Shown here one piece after another: positions 9,282 to 17,072 of a stretch of 64,000 bases of DNA. A program made the translations under genes and the position numbers. Position 1 is the first letter of the stretch, and every line of letters starts with the position of its first letter. The notes under the pieces are model-generated. The model was not told the DNA's origin and did not search any database. It saw only the letters and a list, made by a program, of their open reading frames with translations. This DNA is from CAIWHR01 sp963734085 (lineage in GTDB: Bacteria; Pseudomonadota; Gammaproteobacteria; Burkholderiales; Casimicrobiaceae): the NCBI GenBank assembly GCA_963734085.1, contig CAVTFT010000014.1, forward strand, positions 186,001 to 250,000, written 5' to 3'.

Positions 9282-9369
9282 TGGTGTGCCCCCACGCTTG
9301 CGGCTTGCGCCGCTGCGCTGCCCCCCGAGGCAGACTGCAGTTGCGCGGCTTGGGGCGGCCCGGCGGCGC
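9282..9369. repeat. GC-rich structured spacer between SDH iron-sulfur and anchor genes
   Basis: This 88-base spacer interrupts an otherwise tightly packed operon. It is rich in alternating GC blocks able to fold, such as GCTTGCGGCTTGCGCC and GCGGCTTGGGGCGGCC, and resembles the short intergenic repeats common in Burkholderiales genomes. Only one copy is present in the window, so repeat status is an inference. Confidence 0.35.
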
Positions 9370-10086
9370 TCATGGCAGCGCACCCGCGACGAGCGCCCGC
9401 GCGACCTCGCGCTTGAGTCCTGCGATCGATGCCGTCGGCGCGAGCTTCTTGGGGCAGCGCTCGGTGCAGCTCTGGTGCGTGTGGCACGCATGGCATCCCG
9501 CATCACCCGCGACCGCCGCGAGTCGCTCCGCGCGCGCGCCATCGCGCGGATCGTTGTGAAGCGTCCACGCGCGGTTCAACGCCGCCGGACCGAGATAGGC
9601 GGGATTCCAGCCGACGACGTCGCAGCTCGCGTAGCAGATCCCGCAACCGATGCATTCGATCGCCGCGTCCACGGCATGGCGGGCCGTGGAGTCCGGCGCG
9701 ATCCGCGCGAAATCGTCGCGGCGCGTCGCCGTCGGCGCGAACTGTCCCTTCGCCCGCGCCCATTTGTCGAAGAACTCGCGCATGTCGGTGACGAGATCGC
9801 GGACGACGGGAAGGTGCGCTAACGGCCCGATCGTCAGCGCGCCGTCGGCGGCGACCGTTTCGACGTGCGTCCGGCAGGTCCAGCGCGCACGGCCGTTGAC
9901 AGTCATCGCACAGGAGCCGCACATGCCGACGCGGCAGGCATAGCGATACGCGAGCGTCGGATCGATCCGCCGCTGAATGTGGGTGACGACGTCGAGCACT
10001 GTCTGCGCCGGGACGCGCGGCACCGCATAGGCCACGTAGTTGCCCTGCGCGTCGCCGCGCCATACGCGGACCGAGAGCGTGGTCAT
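9370..10086 (-). CDS. sdhB: Succinate dehydrogenase / fumarate reductase iron-sulfur subunit
   Basis: This 238-residue protein carries electrons from the flavoprotein to the membrane anchors. Ligands for all three clusters are visible: the N-terminal plant-type ferredoxin motif YACRVGMCGSCAMTVNG with a later RWTCRTH for [2Fe-2S], then CIGCGICYASCDVV and CHACHTHQSCTERCPKK for the [4Fe-4S] and [3Fe-4S] centres. ATG 10086 (MTTLSVRVWRGD) fits the family start; an upstream ATG would add eight residues with no homology. The gene follows sauT by 41 bases. The catalytic FAD subunit gene is missing from the cluster, which is odd and implies that it is encoded elsewhere. Confidence 0.9.
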   Translation of the reverse strand: MTTLSVRVWRGDAQGNYVAYAVPRVPAQTVLDVVTHIQRRIDPTLAYRYACRVGMCGSCAMTVNGRARWTCRTHVETVAADGALTIGPLAHLPVVRDLVTDMREFFDKWARAKGQFAPTATRRDDFARIAPDSTARHAVDAAIECIGCGICYASCDVVGWNPAYLGPAALNRAWTLHNDPRDGARAERLAAVAGDAGCHACHTHQSCTERCPKKLAPTASIAGLKREVARALVAGALP

Positions 10087-10127
10087 GAAGGGGATGATAC
10101 CGCCATGCATGCGGTACCGGCGATGTC

Positions 10128-11636
10128 CTACGCGACGTCACTCGCGAGCTTCAGCCGCTGCACTTTCCCCGAGGGTCCCTTCGGCAGCTCGGCGACGAAG
10201 CGAAAGGCTTTCGGCGTCTTGTAGCGCCCCAGCCGGACGAGGCAATGCGCGTGCAGCTCGGCCTCCGTGCACGGGCAGCCCGGCTTCAGCACGACGCAGG
10301 CGAGGATGTCCTGGCCGTATTCGGGATCGGGAATCCCCACCGCAGCGGCTTCCAGCACGGCCGGGTGCGCAAGCAGCGCTTCATCGATTTCGCGCGGCGC
10401 GATGTTCTCGCCGCCCTTGATGATCAGCTCCTTCATGCGGCCGGTGATGAAATAAAAGCCGTCAGCGTCGCGATAGCCGAGATCGCCGGTCGCGAGCCAG
10501 CCGCCGGGCCGCAGCGTCCGCGCGGTGGCATCAGGATCCTTGTGGTAGCGCTGCATCACGTTGTCGCCGCGCAACTCGATCTCGCCGCATTCGCCAACGC
10601 CGAGCACGGTGCCGTCGGGCGCGACGATGCGCGCCTCCATGCCGAGCGGCAGGCCTGGCGAGCCGAGCTTGCGCAGGTCTGCCGCGAGCGGGTTCGCGAA
10701 CGCGACCGATGCGGATTCGGTGAGTCCCATCGCCTCCAGCACCGAAATGCCGAATCGCGCTTCGAACGCGCGGTGCTGCGCGGGCGGCAGCGGCGCCGAG
10801 GCCGAGCGCGCGAAGCGGATCCCCTTGCAGGCCTCTGCCTGCGCGGGCGTGAGCTCGGGTCCATTCAGCAGATAGGCGATGATCGTCGGCACGACGTTCA
10901 ACCACGTCGGACGGTAGCGCTCGACCTGCGGCCACCACTGCGAGACGCTGAAGCGGTGCGGCATCACGATGCTGCCCCCCGATACCAGCGGCGAGATGGT
11001 CGCGATGCACTGGCCGTTGACGTGGTAGAGCGGCAGTGACGACAGCACACGGTCTGCGGCTGTGAGCGCATGGGCAGCGGCAACGCTCCGGCCGGCGTGG
11101 ATCAGGTTCGCGTGCGTGAGCAATGCGCCCTTGGGCGTGCCGGTCGTGCCGGACGTGTACATCAGCAACGCCGGCGATCCCGCCGTGGGCACGGCCCCGG
11201 GTGCGCGCGCGCCGGTGTCGGTCAAACCGAGGTCATCGGTCGCCGTCGCCCGGACGATGACGCTCTTTCCCGCACGCGCAACGATCGCGCGCAGTCGATC
11301 GACAAACTCCGCCGCCGCAAAGACGATCCGCGTTTCCGAATGGGCGAGTGCATGCTCGATCAGCGCATCCTGCGCGATGAGGCTCACCGGCGAGACGACG
11401 TAGCCGCCGTACATCGCGCCCAGGAAAACGCTCGCGGCGGCTATGCCGTTCGGCAACATGTACGACACGACGTCGCCGGGATGAATGCCGCAGGTGGCGA
11501 GCTCGGCAGCAAGATCGCGCGCGGTGTCGCGCAGTGCGGCGCGGCTGATCGTCGTGCCCGGCTCCGGCGCAAACAGGAACGGTGCGTCCGGTCGGGCGTC
11601 GGCGTTCCGGTCGATAGCGTCGCGGATCGTCGTCAT
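10128..11636 (-). CDS. sauT: AMP-forming CoA ligase, probable sulfoacetate-CoA ligase
   Basis: A 502-residue member of the acyl-adenylate ligase family. The P-loop motif LLMYTSGTTGTPKGALLTH, the motif GWLATGDLGYRDADGFYFIT followed by GRMKELIIKGGENIAPREID, and the C-terminal catalytic lysine motif PKGPSGKVQRL are all present. In Cupriavidus necator SauT makes sulfoacetyl-CoA from sulfoacetate and SauS reduces it to sulfoacetaldehyde. Here the gene lies 13 bases after sauS and xsc, so the same function is inferred from context. On sequence alone it could be another short carboxylate-CoA ligase. The start ATG 11636 (MTTIRDAIDRNADARPDAPF) fits the family. Confidence 0.78.
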   Translation of the reverse strand: MTTIRDAIDRNADARPDAPFLFAPEPGTTISRAALRDTARDLAAELATCGIHPGDVVSYMLPNGIAAASVFLGAMYGGYVVSPVSLIAQDALIEHALAHSETRIVFAAAEFVDRLRAIVARAGKSVIVRATATDDLGLTDTGARAPGAVPTAGSPALLMYTSGTTGTPKGALLTHANLIHAGRSVAAAHALTAADRVLSSLPLYHVNGQCIATISPLVSGGSIVMPHRFSVSQWWPQVERYRPTWLNVVPTIIAYLLNGPELTPAQAEACKGIRFARSASAPLPPAQHRAFEARFGISVLEAMGLTESASVAFANPLAADLRKLGSPGLPLGMEARIVAPDGTVLGVGECGEIELRGDNVMQRYHKDPDATARTLRPGGWLATGDLGYRDADGFYFITGRMKELIIKGGENIAPREIDEALLAHPAVLEAAAVGIPDPEYGQDILACVVLKPGCPCTEAELHAHCLVRLGRYKTPKAFRFVAELPKGPSGKVQRLKLASDVA

Positions 11637-11649
11637 CCGCCGTCGCGCT

Positions 11650-13074
11650 TCACAGATGGTGCTTTCGGCGATACGCGCCGAAGAGCTCCTCGTCGGTCGG
11701 CTCGTGCACGCGGGCGGCCGGAAGCGGATGAACGACGCGCGTGATGTTGAGAAAGTGCCGATAGTTGAGGTTGTCGGAAATGCTGTTGCGGCCCCACGTC
11801 CCGCAGCCCATCGACAGCGAGAACGGCAGCGCGTTGTCGAAGCTGCCGCCGGTCGCAAAGCAATGCGCCTGGTTGACGATGACGCGGCAGACCGGCAGCG
11901 TGAGACCGAGCGCCGTCGCCCGTTCGGGGACGCGCGTGTGCAGGCCCACCGAATGTCCCGCGCCTTGATGGCGCAGCAAGCGCTCAGCGAGCGATGCGGC
12001 GGCGGCAAAGTCCGCGACGCGGTAGAGCGCCAGCACCGGCGAGAGCTTTTCGCCGGAAAAGGGATGCTCCGGCCCGACGCCGGACTCGGCCACGATCAGG
12101 AACTTCGCCGCCTTCGTCTCCGGCCGCGACAACGCGGCAAGCGCGGCGATCGCGCCAGCCGGTTGCGCAACGACCTCCGGGGCGAGTCGGCCCGCGGGGA
12201 ACATTGCCGTCTCGAGCTGCCGCGCCTCGGCAGGCGTGAGCAGCACACCCCCTTCCGCCACCAGCGCGGCGACGACGGCGTCGTGGACCGCCGTCAATGC
12301 GATCACGCTGTTCTCGGAGGAGCACGACGTCGCATGATCGAAGGTTTTCGAGCGCGCGATCTTCGCCGCGGCGTCCTGAACGTCGGCGGTCTCGTCGACG
12401 ATTGCCGCGACATTCCCTGCGCCCACACCGATCGCCGGTGTACCGCTCGAATACGCGGCGCGGACGTTGTTCTGCGAACCCGTCGCAACGACGAGGTCGG
12501 CCCGTCGCATCAATTCCTGGGTGAGCTCGCGCGTGACCGGCGGCGGGAGCGCCGAGACCAGGTCGCGCGGTGCGCCGACGCGATCGAGCTCGGCGTTCAT
12601 GAATTCGAGCAGCAGCGCGAGCGTCGAGGCGCCCTTCGGCGAAGGCGCCACGATGATCGCGTTGCGCCCTTTCAATGCGTTCAGGATGTTGTTGGCAGGC
12701 GTGGCCGCCGGGTTCGTCGACGGCGTAATCGCGGCGACGACACCGACGGGCCGGGCGATCTCGATCAGTCCGCGCTCGCGATCGTCGACGATGACGCCGA
12801 CCGACTTCGCGTCTTGCAGATCGCGCAAGAGGCCGATCGTCTTGCGGCGGTTCTTCGCGATCTTGTCGGCGACGTCGCCCAGTCCCGTATCGCGCACCGA
12901 GCGCTCCGCGAGCGCGCGGTTGCGGGACGGCTCGACGATCGCCCAGCCGGCGGCCGTCACCGCCTCGTCGACCTGCGCCTGGGTCCACGTCTCGAACGCG
13001 CGCTGCGCGGCGCGCGCACGGGTGACCAACGCGGCGACGACGGACTGCGGCGACCCCGCCGCGGGCGCATTCAC
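11650..13074 (-). CDS. sauS: Acylating sulfoacetaldehyde dehydrogenase
   Basis: A 474-residue CoA-acylating aldehyde dehydrogenase, related to EutE and the N-terminal half of AdhE. The catalytic cysteine is C251 in FDHATSCSSENSVI; PVGVVAAITPSTNPAATP is the usual nucleotide-binding start, and GVGAGNVAAIVDETAD precedes the cysteine. The start is GTG 13074 (translated MNAPAAGS), two bases after the xsc stop. In C. necator SauS interconverts sulfoacetyl-CoA and sulfoacetaldehyde, the Xsc substrate; the direct link to xsc and sauT makes that assignment strong here. Unlike AdhE there is no alcohol dehydrogenase domain. Confidence 0.85.
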   Translation of the reverse strand: MNAPAAGSPQSVVAALVTRARAAQRAFETWTQAQVDEAVTAAGWAIVEPSRNRALAERSVRDTGLGDVADKIAKNRRKTIGLLRDLQDAKSVGVIVDDRERGLIEIARPVGVVAAITPSTNPAATPANNILNALKGRNAIIVAPSPKGASTLALLLEFMNAELDRVGAPRDLVSALPPPVTRELTQELMRRADLVVATGSQNNVRAAYSSGTPAIGVGAGNVAAIVDETADVQDAAAKIARSKTFDHATSCSSENSVIALTAVHDAVVAALVAEGGVLLTPAEARQLETAMFPAGRLAPEVVAQPAGAIAALAALSRPETKAAKFLIVAESGVGPEHPFSGEKLSPVLALYRVADFAAAASLAERLLRHQGAGHSVGLHTRVPERATALGLTLPVCRVIVNQAHCFATGGSFDNALPFSLSMGCGTWGRNSISDNLNYRHFLNITRVVHPLPAARVHEPTDEELFGAYRRKHHL

Positions 13075-13076
13075 GG

Positions 13077-14888
13077 CTATCGACCGGGCGCGCGCTTCGC
13101 CGCCGTCGCCTTGTATTTGGCGAGATGACGCGTCGGAAGGGCGAGCGCATCGCGGCGGAACGGGTCGGACAGTTCGCGCGTGACCATCATTTCGAGCACC
13201 GTGGTCGCGCCTTCCGCCTGTGCCTTCGTCGCAGCACACAACGCCGGACCGACGTCGGCGAGCGTGTCGATCGTCGTGCCTTGCGCGCCCATCGCCTTCG
13301 CGACGCCGGCCCACGACGGCTGGCGGTCGAGGTTCACTCCGACGAAACGCTGGTCGTAGAAGTCCACGTGATTCTTTTTCTCGGCGCCCCACTGGCCGTT
13401 GTTGAAGACGATCGCCGTCACTGGAATGTTCTCGCGCACGCACGTCTGCAGCTCGCCGAAGCTCATCCCCCACGCGCCGTCGCCGACGTACGCGATCGCC
13501 GGCCGGTCGGGCGCTGCAACCTTGGCGCCGATGATCGTCGGGAAGGCGTAGCCGCAATTGCCGAAGCTCATCGCCGCGAACATCGAGCGCGGACGGTCGA
13601 AGCGCAGGTAGGAATTGGCTACCGAGCAGATGTTGCCGATGTCGGTCGAGACCATCGCGTCCGCGGGCATCGCCCGCTCGAGCTCGCGCAGCATCTGGCG
13701 CGGGTGCATGTGGCGCGAATCCTTCGCCACCTCGAGCGACCACTTGTCCTTTTCGTGCGTCCAGCCGTCGAGCTCGGCCTCCCACGCCACCTTCTCCCTG
13801 TTCACGTCGGCGAGGCGCGCGGGCGCGTTCGCGATGCACGCCATCGTCTTGCGGGTGAGCCGCTCGAACAGCGCGTGCGCGGCCGCCTTGGCATCGCCGC
13901 AGATGCCCACCGAGATCGGCTTCACGAGACCCAGCATCTTCGCGTCGGCATCGACCTGGATGATCTTCGCCTGCGGCGGCCAGTAGTCGATCCCGTATTG
14001 CGGCAGCGTGCCGAACGGCCCGAGACGTGTGCCGAGCGCCAAGACCACGTCGGCCCTGGCGATCAGCTTCATCGCCGCCTTGCTCCCCTGGTAGCCGAGC
14101 GGGCCGACCCACAACGGATGCGTCGCCGGGAACGCGTCGTTGTGCAGATAGCTGACCGCGACCGGCGCCTGCAGGAGCTCGGCGAGCGCGATCGCGTTGG
14201 CCTCGGCCGCACCCATCACGACCCCACCGCCGCAGACGATCACCGGAAACTTCGCGTGCGCGAGCAGATCGGCGGCCGCGGCGAGGCTCGCTTCGCCGCC
14301 GGCGCCGCGCTCGATTGCGATGGGCGCCGGAATCTCGCATTCGATGTCGCCGTAGAAGAAGTCGCGCGGGATGTTGAGCTGCGTCGGCCCAAGCTCCAGG
14401 CGAGCGCGGTCGAACGCACGGCTCGCGAGCTCCGCCATCCGCGCGCGATTGTTGACGTGCGCCTGGTACTTGGTGATCTTCGAGAAGATCGGCAACTGCT
14501 CGGTTTCCTGGAAGCCGCCGAGACCGATCGTGGCGCTCCCCGTTTCCGGCGTCACGACGACGACCGGCGAATGCGCCCAGAACGCGGCCGCGGTCGACGT
14601 GACGAAATTGGTGATGCCGGGGCCGTTCTGCGCAATGCAGACGCCGTGCCGGCCCGACACGCGAGCGTAGCCGTCCGCCATGTGGCCGCCGCCCTGCTCG
14701 TGCGCGACGGAGATGAAGCGGATGCCGGCGAGCGGGAACAGGTCGAGCGCGTCCATGTACGCCGAGCCGACGATCCCGAAGACGTGCGTAACGCCTTGCG
14801 CGACGAGCGTCTCGACGAACGCCTCCGACGGCGTCATCTTCTGGCGGCCCGTCACGGCCAGATTCTTCGACTCGCTCATCGTGTTCAT
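13077..14888 (-). CDS. xsc: Sulfoacetaldehyde acetyltransferase
   Basis: Xsc is the thiamine-diphosphate enzyme that cleaves sulfoacetaldehyde with phosphate to acetyl phosphate and sulfite, the desulfonation step of C2-sulfonate catabolism. The 603-residue protein shows the Xsc-specific N-terminus MTPSEAFVETLVAQGVTHVF, GIVGSAYMDALDLFPLAGIR and FQETEQLPIFSKITKYQAHV, which separate it from acetolactate synthase. The ThDP motif is seen as GDGAWGMSFGELQ and, later, FNNGQWGAEKKNH. ATG 14888 has a GGAG seven bases upstream; MSESK at 14879 is a second choice. It is followed by sauS after two bases and preceded by ald, so sulfite release is coupled to sulfoacetate and taurine entry. Confidence 0.95.
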   Translation of the reverse strand: MNTMSESKNLAVTGRQKMTPSEAFVETLVAQGVTHVFGIVGSAYMDALDLFPLAGIRFISVAHEQGGGHMADGYARVSGRHGVCIAQNGPGITNFVTSTAAAFWAHSPVVVVTPETGSATIGLGGFQETEQLPIFSKITKYQAHVNNRARMAELASRAFDRARLELGPTQLNIPRDFFYGDIECEIPAPIAIERGAGGEASLAAAADLLAHAKFPVIVCGGGVVMGAAEANAIALAELLQAPVAVSYLHNDAFPATHPLWVGPLGYQGSKAAMKLIARADVVLALGTRLGPFGTLPQYGIDYWPPQAKIIQVDADAKMLGLVKPISVGICGDAKAAAHALFERLTRKTMACIANAPARLADVNREKVAWEAELDGWTHEKDKWSLEVAKDSRHMHPRQMLRELERAMPADAMVSTDIGNICSVANSYLRFDRPRSMFAAMSFGNCGYAFPTIIGAKVAAPDRPAIAYVGDGAWGMSFGELQTCVRENIPVTAIVFNNGQWGAEKKNHVDFYDQRFVGVNLDRQPSWAGVAKAMGAQGTTIDTLADVGPALCAATKAQAEGATTVLEMMVTRELSDPFRRDALALPTRHLAKYKATAAKRAPGR

Positions 14889-14967
14889 CTGATTACTCCG
14901 GTTCGCTCACTCCGCGGCCTCCGCACGTACAACGTTGTCCGATATGCCGTACTGTCGGCCGCGCTCG

Positions 14968-15004
14968 ATCGCTCAGCGACGCGCCCTTCGGGCCTTGGCT
15001 CGCT
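14968..15004. repeat. Dispersed intergenic repeat A, copy 1
   Basis: A 37-base element just downstream of the ald stop codon. It matches 63793-63829 at 36 of 37 positions and the similarity continues for about 20 bases toward the gene. The core contains a small palindrome (GCCC, three bases, GGGC). Both copies sit at the 3' end of a minus-strand gene in the same orientation. Confidence 0.8.
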
Positions 15005-15021
15005 GCGCTCGCCCGCTTCGC

Positions 15022-16137
15022 TCACTCGATGACCTTTTCGGGCGCGACGAACGCGTAACCGAGCGCCTCGGCAACCGGTTGGCAGGTCACTTTGCCGAAC
15101 GCGATGTTAAGCCCGTTCTTGAGATGCGGATCCGCCGCCAGCGCCTTCTTCCAGCCATGGTCGGCGAGCGCCAGCACGAACGGCAACGTCGCGTTGTTGA
15201 GTGCGAAGGTCGACGTCCGCGGCACGCCGCCCGGCATGTTGGCGACGCAGTAGTGCGTGACGCCGTCGACGACATACACCGGATCGGCATGCGTGGTCGG
15301 ATGCGATGTCTCGAAGCAACCGCCTTGATCGATGGCGACGTCGACGATCACGGACCCGGGCTTCATCCGCGAGACGAGCGCCGCGGAGACGAGCTTCGGC
15401 GCCGACGCACCGGGAATCAGCACGCCGCCGATGACGAGATCGGCGGTGGTCACATGGTGCTCGATCGCATCCTGCGTCGAAAATACCGTGTTGAGCGGCC
15501 GTCCGAACTGGCGCCACAGCGCACGCAGCACATCGACATTGCGGTCGAGCACCCACACTTCCGCGCCCATGCCGAGCGCGATGTGGCACGCGTGCGAGCC
15601 GACGACGCCGCCGCCGAGGATCACGACTTTCGCCGGATCGACACCGGGCACACCGCCCAGCAGCATGCCAATGCCGCCGTGCGGTTTCTCGAGATAGTAC
15701 GCGCCGGCCTGCACGGCCATGCGACCGGCGACTTCCGACATCGGCGCAAGCAGCGGCAGCCCGCCCGCGGACGAGGTGACCGTTTCGTAGGCGATGCAGA
15801 CGGCCCCGCTCGCGATCAGATCCTTCGCCTGCTCCGGATCCGGAGCGAGATGCAGATACGTGAACAGGATCTGGCCCTTGCCGAGCATTCGCCGTTCAGG
15901 CGCCTGCGGCTCCTTGACCTTGACGATCATCTCGGCGGCCTTGAACACTTCCTCCGCCGTATCCACGACGCGCGCGCCCGCTTTCCGGTACGCTTCGTCG
16001 TCCATGCCGATCCCCTGTCCCGCGTTGTGCTCGACCAGAACGTCGTGTCCGTGCGCGATCGCCTCCCGGACGCTGCCGGGGGTGAGGCCGACCCGGTTTT
16101 CGAGCACCTTGATTTCCTTGGGGACGCCGATGCGCAT
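15022..16137 (-). CDS. ald: Alanine dehydrogenase
   Basis: This 371-residue NAD-dependent enzyme oxidises L-alanine to pyruvate and ammonium. The start MRIGVPKEIKVLENRVGLTP at ATG 16137 is the canonical N-terminus; longer readings add a low-complexity leader. The NAD-binding loop VVILGGGVVGSHACHIALGM and the substrate-site segments QILFTYLHLAPD and VDVAIDQGGCFETSHPTTH are present. Next to tpa and xsc it most likely regenerates the pyruvate used as amino acceptor by taurine-pyruvate aminotransferase and releases the taurine nitrogen as ammonium. The 133-base gap to xsc holds a dispersed repeat. Confidence 0.94.
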   Translation of the reverse strand: MRIGVPKEIKVLENRVGLTPGSVREAIAHGHDVLVEHNAGQGIGMDDEAYRKAGARVVDTAEEVFKAAEMIVKVKEPQAPERRMLGKGQILFTYLHLAPDPEQAKDLIASGAVCIAYETVTSSAGGLPLLAPMSEVAGRMAVQAGAYYLEKPHGGIGMLLGGVPGVDPAKVVILGGGVVGSHACHIALGMGAEVWVLDRNVDVLRALWRQFGRPLNTVFSTQDAIEHHVTTADLVIGGVLIPGASAPKLVSAALVSRMKPGSVIVDVAIDQGGCFETSHPTTHADPVYVVDGVTHYCVANMPGGVPRTSTFALNNATLPFVLALADHGWKKALAADPHLKNGLNIAFGKVTCQPVAEALGYAFVAPEKVIE

Positions 16138-16228
16138 GGGGTTCGCTCCTGGTGTCGTTCGAGTGGAAGGCTTCGCTGCCGGCTTTCCGCCCCTGGATGC
16201 CGGGGCCGCCAAGCCGCGGCGGAATCGC

Positions 16229-16237
16229 TATGATAAT
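16229..16237 (+). promoter_or_regulatory. Possible -10 element for the DUF599 gene
   Basis: TATGATAAT, about 20 bases before the start codon, contains two overlapping -10-like hexamers (TATGAT, GATAAT) in the divergent gap between ald and the DUF599 gene. No clear -35 box is seen, so the call rests on the AT-rich hexamers and the position. Confidence 0.4.
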
Positions 16238-16257
16238 GCGCGCGCGACAACTGCGGG

Positions 16258-16941
16258 ATGACCGGCATGCAAACCTGGCTCGACAGCATCGGTACGGACT
16301 TGGTGGCATTCACCGCCAGTGCCGCGCTCATCGTCGGTTATTACGTATTTCTCTGGATGCGTGCCCGGCGCGATCCCCACTACACGATCCACGGCGTCAA
16401 TGCGACGGCGCGGACGCTCTGGGTCTACGACGTCATGGCCCACCGCAACAAGGACGTGATGGCGGTGCAGTCGCTGCGCAACTTCGTGATGGCGGCCTCG
16501 TTCATGGCGTCGACCTCGGTGCTGCTGATTCTCGGGACGCTGACGCTGTCCGGCCAGGCCGAAACCCTTTCCCAGACGTGGCACGCGGTGAACATCGGGG
16601 GGTCGGCCGCGCCGCAGGCGTGGATCGCCAAGGTCATGTGCCTGCTCACGACGTTCATCGTCGCGTTCTTTGCGTTCGCGATGACGATCCGGCTGCTGAA
16701 CCACGTGCTGTTCATGATCAACGTCCCGGACGCCGAAACGCATCCGGGCCTCTCCCCGCGCCACGTCGCACACCGGCTCGCGCGCGCCGGGCACTATTAC
16801 TCGGTCGGCACGCGCGCGTTCTTCGTTGCCGTTCCGCTCGTCTTCTGGCTGTTCGGGCCGCTGTACCTGCTGCTCGCGACGATCGGCCTCGTGATCACGT
16901 TGCACCAGGTCGAGCGCACGCCGCAGGTTGAGAACGAATGA
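16258..16941 (+). CDS. DUF599 integral membrane protein
   Basis: A 227-residue inner-membrane protein with four or five hydrophobic segments (about residues 14-32, 75-100, 120-150, 190-220) that matches the DUF599 family: YYVFLWMRARRDPHYTIHGV, RTLWVYDVMAHRNKDVMAVQ, QSLRNFVMAASFMASTSVLL and RAFFVAVPLVFWLFGPLYLL. The family has no proven activity that I can name with certainty. It lies between ald (divergent) and tpa in a sulfonate-degradation locus, so a role in moving sulfite, sulfate or the sulfonate across the membrane is a reasonable guess from context only. A large hairpin follows its stop codon. Confidence 0.75.
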   Translation: MTGMQTWLDSIGTDLVAFTASAALIVGYYVFLWMRARRDPHYTIHGVNATARTLWVYDVMAHRNKDVMAVQSLRNFVMAASFMASTSVLLILGTLTLSGQAETLSQTWHAVNIGGSAAPQAWIAKVMCLLTTFIVAFFAFAMTIRLLNHVLFMINVPDAETHPGLSPRHVAHRLARAGHYYSVGTRAFFVAVPLVFWLFGPLYLLLATIGLVITLHQVERTPQVENE

Positions 16942-16946
16942 ATGCG

Positions 16947-16996
16947 CACCCTTGACGGCCTGCCGTCGACGCGAGCGCGGCAGGCCGCAAAGGGTG
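16947..16996 (+). promoter_or_regulatory. Long two-part hairpin between DUF599 gene and tpa
   Basis: CACCCTT pairs with AAGGGTG (7 pairs) and, after a 3x3 internal loop, GGCCTGCCG pairs with CGGCAGGCC (9 pairs), closing a 12-base loop. It starts six bases after the DUF599 stop and ends 76 bases before the tpa start. No T tract follows, so it is not a classical intrinsic terminator. It may end the DUF599 transcript, protect the tpa mRNA 5' end or act as an attenuator. Confidence 0.6.
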
Positions 16997-17072
16997 TAGC
17001 ATTAGGTTTCCTGCCAGCATATCTTTTTGCTGCGCCGCAGCGACTCGCGCCGCGCAGCCTCCGGAGATCACG

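Noticed and set aside
11650..13074. Bifunctional AdhE or ethanolamine EutE
   Set aside because: There is no alcohol dehydrogenase domain and no eut genes; adjacency to xsc and sauT fits SauS better.
13077..14888. Acetolactate synthase large subunit
   Set aside because: The N-terminal and central motifs are those of Xsc, the gene adjoins sauS, sauT and ald, and there is no small-subunit gene.
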